Positions 8,481 through 13,136 of a stretch of 13,136 bases of DNA are shown one piece after another (position 1 is the stretch's first letter; every line of letters starts with the position of its first letter). The position numbers and the translations under genes were made by a program. The notes beneath the pieces are model-generated. The model had not been told where the DNA came from, searched no databases, and saw only the letters and a list, made by a program, of their open reading frames with translations. The stretch comes from Nitrospirota bacterium (GTDB taxonomy: Bacteria > Nitrospirota > Nitrospiria > Nitrospirales > Nitrospiraceae), in assembly GCA_016235225.1 (NCBI GenBank), contig JACRLS010000188.1, forward strand, positions 1 to 13,136, in the 5' to 3' direction.

Positions 8481-9821
8481 TTATCCCTTGGCAATCTGCG
8501 TCTTCAAGCTCTCGATGGTGGCTCGCAGATCGCTGTTGGCCTCCAGGGCCTTGGCGATCTGACGGCACCCGTGAATGATGGTCGTATGGTCTTTTCCTCC
8601 GAACTGACGCCCGATCTCCGGAAAGGACGAGTCGGTGAGCTCCCGGCAGAGATACATGGCGATCTGTCTCGGTTGGACCAGGGTCTTGCTGCGTCGCCGC
8701 GACTTCAGGTCCGCGATGCGGACGTGATAGCGCGCGGCGACGATTTCCTCGATGTCATCCATGGCGATGATCTTCTTTTTCTCGCCGATCACATCCCGCA
8801 AGACGGTCTTGGCCAGCTCGAGGCAAATGCGTTGTCCCGTCAATGACGAGTAGGCGCCCAATCGGATGAGCGCGCCTTCGAGCTCACGGATATTGCTCTT
8901 CATGCTCTCGGCCAGCAGTTGGACCACATCATCGGGGAGGGTCAGACCCTCGTCCTCGGACTTCTTGCGTAAGATCGCGATCCGGGTTTCCACGTCAGGC
9001 GGCTTCATGTCCGCGATCAGTCCCCACTCCATCCGGGAGCGAAGCCGCTCCTCAATGTCCGGCATGTCCTTGGGAATGCGGTCGCTCGAAAGAACAATCT
9101 GCTTGTGAGCCTCGTACAGGGTATTGAAGGTATGGAAGAACTCTTCCTGCGTCCGCTCCTTGCCCGCCAAGAATTGGACATCATCGATGAGCAGCATGTC
9201 GATGTGCCGGTATCGCTTCCGCAGATCCATCATCTTGTCGTACCGGATCGAGTTGATGACTTCGTTGGTAAACTGCTCCGTCGTAACATAGGCGATCCGT
9301 ACGTCGGCGCGCTCTCCCACAAAATTTCCGATCGCATTGAGCAGGTGGGTCTTGCCCAGCCCGACCCCTCCGTAGAGGAACAGTGGGTTATAGGCCTCGG
9401 CCGGCTTCTCGGCCACTCGCATACTGGCCGCATGTGCAAACTGGTTGCTGGCTCCTACAACAAAGGTCTCGAACGTGTACTTGGGGTTGAGATGCGCGGG
9501 CTTTCTCGTCCGTGGCGCTTGGTTCGGCCGTCCTTCCGGCCGCAGTTGGTCCTGCTTGACGTGCCCTGTCCGTTCCGTCGTCACAAAGACGAAGCTCACC
9601 TGAGGGTCATGGAGGACCGTCTGCAGCGATTCAGCAATGAGATCCTTATGATGTTCTGTCAGCCAGTCACCGAAAAACTTATTGGGGACCTCGAGGCGTA
9701 CACAGGAGTCTTGGACGCCACGGACACGTACAGGGGTAAACCACGTATCAAAGACCTGACGTGGAATTCTCTCCCCAATGACGCCCAACGCCTGATCCCA
9801 TATCGCTTGCCCTTGTGACAT
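8481..9821 (-). CDS. dnaA: Chromosomal replication initiator protein DnaA
   Basis: DnaA is an AAA+ ATPase that binds DnaA boxes and melts oriC. The 446-residue product has domain I (about 1-75), a basic/proline linker (about 85-110) and the AAA+ domain (about 112-340). The Walker A motif is GGVGLGKT (151-158), Walker B is LLIDDVQF (210-217), and the arginine-finger region is RLRSR (259-263) followed by MEWGL where most DnaAs have FEWGL. Domain IV carries the DNA-binding signature GGKDHTTIIHGCRQI (408-422), with Lys in place of the commoner Arg before DHTT. AAAGGA about 7 nt before ATG 9821 supports the start. The gene borders the likely oriC (9822-10042), so DnaA boxes near its start may mediate autoregulation. 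No clear -35/-10 pair was found. The stop is TAA. Confidence 0.98.
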   Translation of the reverse strand: MSQGQAIWDQALGVIGERIPRQVFDTWFTPVRVRGVQDSCVRLEVPNKFFGDWLTEHHKDLIAESLQTVLHDPQVSFVFVTTERTGHVKQDQLRPEGRPNQAPRTRKPAHLNPKYTFETFVVGASNQFAHAASMRVAEKPAEAYNPLFLYGGVGLGKTHLLNAIGNFVGERADVRIAYVTTEQFTNEVINSIRYDKMMDLRKRYRHIDMLLIDDVQFLAGKERTQEEFFHTFNTLYEAHKQIVLSSDRIPKDMPDIEERLRSRMEWGLIADMKPPDVETRIAILRKKSEDEGLTLPDDVVQLLAESMKSNIRELEGALIRLGAYSSLTGQRICLELAKTVLRDVIGEKKKIIAMDDIEEIVAARYHVRIADLKSRRRSKTLVQPRQIAMYLCRELTDSSFPEIGRQFGGKDHTTIIHGCRQIAKALEANSDLRATIESLKTQIAKG

Positions 9822-9843
9822 GTGTTTCCTTTATTTCTTAGAG

Positions 9844-9864
9844 CTATACACAGCCTTATTCACA
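9844..9864 (+). promoter_or_regulatory. Paired DnaA boxes beside dnaA
   Basis: TTATTCACA at 9856-9864 fits the consensus TTWTNCACA exactly. CTATACACA at 9844-9852 differs at one base. They are spaced 12 bp start to start, in the same orientation, 23 bp before the dnaA ATG. They lie in the dnaA leader or promoter and may serve both initiation and autorepression. Confidence 0.55.
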
Positions 9865-10011
9865 CCTGTTGATAGTGTGTTATCACGTAAAAACAAGCAC
9901 TTATAGTCGTCTCCGCGTAGTACGTATTCGCCGGTCTGATCACCACTCCTTCTAAAAATCCCTCTTAGTTATCCGGATGGCTGCTCAGGCAATTCAGCGC
10001 CTGTCCCCACG

Positions 10012-10020
10012 TTTTCCATA
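10012..10020 (+). promoter_or_regulatory. Near-consensus DnaA box
   Basis: TTTTCCATA differs from the consensus TTWTNCACA at one position. It lies at the far side of the putative origin, just before the second copy of CGTAGTAC. It is weak evidence on its own. Confidence 0.3.
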
Positions 10021-10076
10021 ACGTAGTACAGACCTTTACCGTATGACCGATGTCGCTTCTCATCAGAACCAGTCGT

Positions 10077-10109
10077 CCCATTCCGAGTTCTCCCCACCAT
10101 CCCCACCCC
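10077..10109 (-). other. G-rich tract with G-quadruplex potential
   Basis: On the minus strand the runs are GGGG, T, GGGG, ATGGT, GGGG, a 12-nt loop, then GGG (C-runs at 10106-10109, 10101-10104, 10092-10095, 10077-10079). This satisfies a four-tract quadruplex pattern with one long loop. It lies between the oriC candidate and the sulfur-relay-like genes. The rest of 10043-10174 shows nothing I can name, apart from a weak TTCTTC/GAAGAA repeat at 10134-10162. Confidence 0.35.
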
Positions 10110-10174
10110 TTACTCCTATCCGCTACGACGACGTTCTTCTTATCTCATACATGTTCGAAGAAGTAAGAGCCTGT

Positions 10175-10429
10175 TTACATCACCACCACTCTATCCGTCT
10201 TGAAGATGATAACAAGGAGATCGTGCAGCGATATCGATCTTTCGTCATGTGCGGAAGAAGCACTGGAGGAAGCTGGTCGCCTGAGAACATACTGTGGAAC
10301 ACTTGAAGTTGATGAAGCCCCCCCGCGTTGTGTCACGAATCGGAGATTCGATCTCGAATCTGTATCTTGGAGGACTAAAGAACGAGCCTCACTCTCCGGT
10401 CGTGTCATGATGATAAGCGTCTCAGTCAT
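10175..10429 (-). CDS. DsrH/TusB-like small protein, putative
   Basis: The 84-residue product is the third gene of the apparent DsrEFH-like operon. Evidence is the C-terminal segment SISLHDLLVIIFKTDRVVV, which resembles the DsrH/TusB ending in which a short helix precedes a strand with Asp-Lys/Arg-Val-Val. The position after a DsrF-like gene matches the usual E-F-H order. The middle is Ser-rich (SSTSS, ASSSASSAH) and not family-like. The cysteine conserved in classical DsrH is absent. It begins 9 nt after the previous stop (ATG 10429), with no clear Shine-Dalgarno. In TusBCD this subunit helps relay sulfur toward tRNA 2-thiolation. Whether this one does is unknown. An 87-codon plus-strand frame (10043-10306) overlaps it but has no recognisable content. 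Confidence 0.5.
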   Translation of the reverse strand: MTETLIIMTRPESEARSLVLQDTDSRSNLRFVTQRGGASSTSSVPQYVLRRPASSSASSAHDERSISLHDLLVIIFKTDRVVVM

Positions 10430-10438
10430 AAGACGTGA

Positions 10439-10783
10439 CTAGAAGATAATGCTTCTGTCGCTCGTCGTGATCAGTGTCTGAATGTCGTGAAGAGGTCGTT
10501 CAGTCACCCGGAGGTTACGGCTCGGCTTGTACTGGGATTGGGATCCGAGTGGAACGATGAAGGGAATATCGAGTTGTGCGAGGGATGGAAGATACTTTTC
10601 GAAAATATCGAGGTCGATAATGTCATCTAGGTCGCTAGTCGTGAGGAGACGGGACGGACCTAAGAGCACCACTGAGAGGGGATTTCCTCCTGTACTCAAG
10701 CCAAGCGCTATCCGGAGAGCTTCAACAGGACGATGAGTTTTGCGCGGGTCCTCTTGTGTGATGACGACAATAGATGGATGCAT
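10439..10783 (-). CDS. DsrF/TusC-like protein of the DsrE superfamily
   Basis: The 114-residue product has the Rossmann-like DsrE-fold pattern. A first strand (SIVVITQEDP) leads into a helix RPVEALRIALGLSTG. Next come the strand PLSVVLLGPSRLL, a central acidic helix region (DLDDIIDLDIFEKYLPSLAQL) and the strand IPFIVPLG. Family members share this R-x-V-E-A-L-R-x-A-x-G-L helix followed by a strand and the LGP/LAD loop. It has no cysteine, as expected for a subunit that does not carry sulfur itself. ATG 10783 lies 6 nt after the TAG of the preceding gene, so translation is probably coupled, and no Shine-Dalgarno is evident. The stop is TAG. DsrF/TusC rather than another DsrE-superfamily branch is inferred from the gene order. 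Confidence 0.65.
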   Translation of the reverse strand: MHPSIVVITQEDPRKTHRPVEALRIALGLSTGGNPLSVVLLGPSRLLTTSDLDDIIDLDIFEKYLPSLAQLDIPFIVPLGSQSQYKPSRNLRVTERPLHDIQTLITTSDRSIIF

Positions 10784-10789
10784 CTGTGT

Positions 10790-11110
10790 CTACGTGAACG
10801 CGAGAAAGCGATCACATCCGTTTATGATATTAGAGAGTACAACAAGACCGCAGAGCGAGACTGTGTGGGGGAGATTTTTTGTGGAGACCTGATGTCGGTC
10901 ACACCCATATGCACAGGCAAAGAACTTTACCCCCGATTGTGAGAGGGTGAGATATCGCTCATCACGGAGACTCTGAACGCCCTCATCAATCAGGTAGAGA
11001 TAGACGTCCAGTCCGGCTTGGAGGGCCTCCTGACAGAGATGAAAAACCGCCTGTGAATTGGAGTTCGTCGATGGAGACGCGAGGAGGACGCCGAGCTTCT
11101 TACTCTGCAT
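10790..11110 (-). CDS. DsrE/TusD-like sulfur-relay protein
   Basis: The 106-residue product fits the DsrE family: KKLGVLLASPS, then a helix QAVFHLCQEALQAGLDVYLYLIDEGV (residues 20-45), then VKFFACAYGCDRH (62-73) carrying Cys66 and Cys70 where the family has its sulfur-accepting cysteine, and the ending IINGCDRFLAF typical of the last helix and strand. In TusBCD and DsrEFH this subunit accepts persulfide sulfur from TusA-like proteins. I chose ATG 11110. The longer open frame (to 11401) runs over hisS and lacks family character. It heads a three-gene set with 6- and 9-nt gaps, downstream of a candidate promoter at 11186-11214. The stop is TAG. Base composition is visibly AT-richer than in hisS or gyrase. 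The function in this organism (tRNA thiolation or sulfur metabolism) is open. Confidence 0.7.
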   Translation of the reverse strand: MQSKKLGVLLASPSTNSNSQAVFHLCQEALQAGLDVYLYLIDEGVQSLRDERYLTLSQSGVKFFACAYGCDRHQVSTKNLPHTVSLCGLVVLSNIINGCDRFLAFT

Positions 11111-11185
11111 GGTAATCCACAGGGCGGTAATGGCAGGAAATAAATTGAGAATCAATAACTTATGAGAGCATGTCTCAGTTTGTGG

Positions 11186-11214
11186 AGGGTACCGTTTTCT
11201 CTCTCTAATGTCAA
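11186..11214 (-). promoter_or_regulatory. Candidate sigma70 promoter of the DsrEFH-like operon
   Basis: On the minus strand TTGACA (11214-11209, perfect -35) is followed after exactly 17 bp by TACCCT (11191-11186), which keeps the three best-conserved -10 positions. The predicted start near 11179 gives a leader of about 70 nt. That leader contains TGTGGATTA (11121-11113), one mismatch from a DnaA box. Confidence 0.45.
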
Positions 11215-11237
11215 CAGAGAATCTTGGCGGAGAGAGG

Positions 11238-12503
11238 CTATTCGGCAGGGGAATGAAGACGTGCGGAGACCCTCGCCACGACTTCAGAGAACGGGACCTC
11301 TTCTTGAGCTTTCGACCGCATGTCACGAAGGAGAACGAAGCCCTTTGCAACCTCGTCATCGCCGATGATGGCGACAAGGAGAGCCCCAAGACGGTCGGCA
11401 TGCCTGAGCTGTGCCTTCAATGAAGAAGCCGCACGCAGGTCAGCGTCCGCTCTCAGGCCTGCCCTGCGCAAGTCATCGAGCACCCGAACCCCGACGGGGA
11501 TCCCTGCTGACCCAAAAGCAGCCACACAGATCAGCGGCTCCGCCGGAGGGAGACCGGCCTCAGGAAGAAGGAGAGCGACACGTTCTAAGCCGACGGCAAA
11601 CCCGACAGCCGGCGTCTCAGATCCCCCCAACGCTTTGACGAGGCCATCATACCGTCCCCCGGCCCCGACGGCATTTTGCGCACCCAGCCGCCCTCCCGTG
11701 ACCTCAAACGTCGTCAGCGTGTAGTAATCGAGACCGCGCACCAGACGGGGATTCAGCACAAAGGGAACCCCGAGCATCGAGAGCCCCTCCGTCACCCGGG
11801 CAAAATGCTCGCGGGCGGACGGAGACAGGTGATCGGTCAGCCGGGGGGCCTCTTCGGTCGCAGCCCGGCACTCCGGGACCTTGCAATCCAGGACGCGAAG
11901 GGGATTCGTCTGCATCCGACGGCGACAATTGCCGCAGAGACGATCCTCGCGGGTCTTTAAGAACTCAACCAAGACCGCCTTGTAGGCCGGACGGTCGGTG
12001 GCATCACCCAGGCTATTGACCTCGAATGTCAACTCGGTCAGCCCCAAGCCGTTCAGGAACCGCCAGAGCAACGACATCACTTCCACGTCGGCGTAGGGGC
12101 TCGGACTGCCGAAGGACTCCACCCCGAACTGATGAAACTGTCTCAGCCGTCCCGCCTGGGGACGTTCGTGTCGAAACATGGGACCGAGGTAATACAACTT
12201 CTGAGCACCAGCCACCGAACCGAGGCCGTGTTCGATATACGCGCGCACAGCCCCGGCCGTTGCTTCCGGGCGCAGGGTGAGAGAGGTTCCATCGCGGTCT
12301 TGAAAGGTGTACATTTCCTTTTCGACGATGTCGGTGCTGGCCCCGATGCTCCTGGCAAACAGCTCTGTGACCTCGAAGATCGGGATCCGGATCTCATGAA
12401 ATCCATAGAGGGACGCGGCACGGCGAGCCGCCGCCTCGATCGCCTGCCAACGGCGGATCTCGTCCGGTAGGATGTCTTTGACGCCCTTGATCCCGTGAAT
12501 CAT
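11238..12503 (-). CDS. hisS: Histidine-tRNA ligase (HisRS)
   Basis: A class IIa synthetase that charges tRNA-His. The 421-residue product has the usual length. It starts with GIKGVKDILPDE. Motif 1 is near GFHEIRIPIFE (34-44). The TLRPEATAGAVRAYIE segment (76-91) follows. Motif 2 is YLGPMFRHERPQAGRLRQFHQ (105-125). The histidine-specific motifs are LVRGLDYYTLTTFEV (254-268) and GGRYDGLV (282-289), and motif 3 is GFAVGLERV (301-309). A C-terminal anticodon-binding domain (about 322-415) completes it. Cys190, Cys193, Cys207 and Cys212 form a zinc-ribbon-like insert seen in many bacterial HisRSs. ATG 12503 is downstream of a strong promoter. GAGG/GGGA before the ATG is a plausible ribosome-binding site. 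The stop is TAG. The gene is followed after 127 nt by the DsrEFH-like operon on the same strand. Confidence 0.98.
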   Translation of the reverse strand: MIHGIKGVKDILPDEIRRWQAIEAAARRAASLYGFHEIRIPIFEVTELFARSIGASTDIVEKEMYTFQDRDGTSLTLRPEATAGAVRAYIEHGLGSVAGAQKLYYLGPMFRHERPQAGRLRQFHQFGVESFGSPSPYADVEVMSLLWRFLNGLGLTELTFEVNSLGDATDRPAYKAVLVEFLKTREDRLCGNCRRRMQTNPLRVLDCKVPECRAATEEAPRLTDHLSPSAREHFARVTEGLSMLGVPFVLNPRLVRGLDYYTLTTFEVTGGRLGAQNAVGAGGRYDGLVKALGGSETPAVGFAVGLERVALLLPEAGLPPAEPLICVAAFGSAGIPVGVRVLDDLRRAGLRADADLRAASSLKAQLRHADRLGALLVAIIGDDEVAKGFVLLRDMRSKAQEEVPFSEVVARVSARLHSPAE

Positions 12504-12547
12504 GGTCCCGTGCCTCGAACGTCTTGTCTTTCGCCCGCGCGACGCGA

Positions 12548-12576
12548 ACTATAGCGACGGGTCTGGGGCAAGTCAA
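12548..12576 (-). promoter_or_regulatory. Sigma70-type promoter of hisS
   Basis: On the minus strand TTGACT (-35, 5/6; 12576-12571), a 17-bp spacer and TATAGT (-10, 5/6; 12553-12548) form a near-ideal housekeeping promoter. The predicted start near 12541 gives a leader of about 38 nt to the hisS ATG. Confidence 0.65.
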
Positions 12577-12604
12577 CGCGTTAGCGGACGGTTCTGTTGG
12601 CGGC

Positions 12605-12633
12605 TTGCGCCTCTGCAAGACCGGCGGTATAGT
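12605..12633 (+). promoter_or_regulatory. Candidate promoter of the thyX-like gene
   Basis: TTGCGC (12605-12610), a 17-bp spacer and TATAGT (12628-12633, 5/6) form a plausible plus-strand promoter. It uses the same -10 hexamer as hisS and smpB. The start near 12640 would place the heptad array (12653-12742) in the 5' leader of the thyX-like mRNA. Confidence 0.4.
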
Positions 12634-12652
12634 GCGGCGCAACCTGGGAAAC

Positions 12653-12742
12653 GATGAACGAGGAATGATGAATGATGAACGCTGAACGGCAGAGAGATTC
12701 TTCGAATTGCGTTCATCGTTCAGCATTCATACTTCAGCGTTC
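12653..12742. repeat. Inverted heptad array in the hisS-thyX spacer
   Basis: The left arm has five heptads: GATGAAC, GAGGAAT, GATGAAT, GATGAAC, GCTGAAC (12653-12687). The right arm has GTTCATC, GTTCAGC, ATTCATA, CTTCAGC plus GTTC (12711-12742), which on the other strand reads as the same GNTGAAC-type units. The 23-nt centre is unrelated. The two arms can pair into a long imperfect hairpin that ends 9 nt before the thyX-like ATG. Confidence 0.75.
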
Positions 12743-12751
12743 GGGTAAAGC

Positions 12752-13136
12752 ATGACTACTGGCGGTCCACAACGTCGCGTCATCGCGGTCGCGCCCATGC
12801 CGCCTGAAAAGTCCGCCTATGCCCTGGCACGGTACAGTCGCTCCCCGGACTCGATCGAGGAGAGCCTGCGGTGGGTGCATGGGCACTCGTCGGAGAAGTT
12901 CTGGGAACAGTTCTATTTCGCCTATGGCCACGGGTCGATCGCAGACCTGGGGCATGTGATCATCTGTTTTGAGCACATCTCGGAGCTGGCCGCGATCCGT
13001 CTTGAGGACGAACCCTTGTGGGACGGGCAGGCTAAGTCGAGCCGGTACCAAAGTTTCGGGCCCAGCGGATGCCTGGTGCCTGACGTAATCCGCGGATCTG
13101 AGACCGAGGGGGCCTATGCGGGGATTCTCACCAGCC
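12752..13136 (+). CDS. thyX: ThyX-like flavin-dependent thymidylate synthase (N-terminal part, runs off the window)
   Basis: ThyX makes dTMP from dUMP using FAD and methylene-tetrahydrofolate. The 128 visible residues show family features: ALARYSRSPDSIEESL (24-39), EKFWEQFYFAYGHGSIADLGH (48-68) with the conserved GHxS, FEHISELAAIRL (73-84), and SSRYQ (96-100). The ThyX signature RHRxxSxNExSxRY is degenerate. Only the S-x-R-Y end survives, while the positions expected for RHR and NE read PLW and QA. This may be a divergent or two-domain ThyX whose second domain carries the active site beyond the window. ATG 12752 follows a weak GGGTAAAG site. It is divergent from hisS, with a candidate promoter at 12605-12633. 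The 3' end is not seen. Confidence 0.8.
   Translation, partial: MTTGGPQRRVIAVAPMPPEKSAYALARYSRSPDSIEESLRWVHGHSSEKFWEQFYFAYGHGSIADLGHVIICFEHISELAAIRLEDEPLWDGQAKSSRYQSFGPSGCLVPDVIRGSETEGAYAGILTS

Larger units (their letters stand above)
9822..10042. other. oriC: Putative replication origin oriC upstream of dnaA
   Basis: The segment adjoins dnaA, is AT-richer than its surroundings (notably 9822-9905) and holds no gene. It has one exact DnaA box (9856-9864), single-mismatch boxes at 9844-9852 and 10012-10020, and two-mismatch sites at 9969-9977 and 9867-9875. A small palindrome TGATA-GTGTGT-TATCA lies at 9870-9885, and the 8-mer CGTAGTAC is repeated at 9916-9923 and 10022-10029. The location and gene order support an origin. 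The box density is modest, so part of the origin may lie elsewhere. Confidence 0.6.

Noticed and set aside
8447..8494. Upstream dnaN start adding 16 residues
   Set aside because: It would overlap dnaA's end and precede the typical DnaN N-terminus MKLRI.
10043..10306. 87-codon plus-strand gene beside oriC
   Set aside because: The product has no family features and overlaps the DsrH-like gene, which has operon context and a family-like C-terminus.
10790..11401. Longer 203-residue form of the DsrE-like protein
   Set aside because: The added 97 residues are encoded over the hisS 3' end and lack DsrE character. The family start falls at ATG 11110.

Overview
The window is a chromosomal replication-origin neighbourhood from a GC-rich bacterium. 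Gene content, protein character and low-complexity intergenic repeats are consistent with the phylum Nitrospirota (Nitrospira-like). That placement is inferred from recalled family features and was not tested by a search.

Layout, left to right. Positions 1-177 show no gene. smpB (178-660, minus) encodes a full-length trans-translation factor but carries an in-frame TAG at codon 55. A GC-rich divergent spacer (661-944) separates it from a DciA-like DUF721 gene (945-1451, plus), the likely replicative-helicase loader. The 3' end of that gene overlaps, tail to tail, a single-pass membrane protein of unknown function (1378-1968, minus). Upstream of this membrane protein, the 167-nt gap after gyrA holds several perfect inverted repeats. 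One is a 10-bp hairpin that buries the Shine-Dalgarno sequence.

The initiation/supercoiling cluster follows, all on the minus strand and reading away from the origin: dnaA (8481-9821), dnaN (7316-8446), gyrB (4706-7204), gyrA (2136-4613). No recF lies between dnaN and gyrB. Positions 9822-10042 are the best oriC candidate, with one exact DnaA box, near-boxes and local AT-richness. A possible G-quadruplex follows at 10077-10109.

Next comes a visibly AT-richer stretch (about 10.1-11.2 kb) holding three small tightly packed minus-strand genes. They resemble, in order of transcription, DsrE/TusD, DsrF/TusC and DsrH/TusB, a probable sulfur-relay operon. hisS (11238-12503, minus) follows, with a strong sigma70-type promoter. 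The window ends inside a plus-strand thyX-like gene (from 12752).

Functionally the window groups replication initiation (dnaA, dnaN, dciA), topology control (gyrBA), translation and its quality control (hisS, smpB), a likely tRNA-thiolation or sulfur relay, and thymidylate supply (thyX). Three intergenic spacers carry opposed arrays of degenerate 7-bp repeats, each with a different heptad. The points most worth a second look are the smpB amber codon, the structured leader at 1974-2117, the heptad arrays and the DsrEFH-like operon beside oriC.
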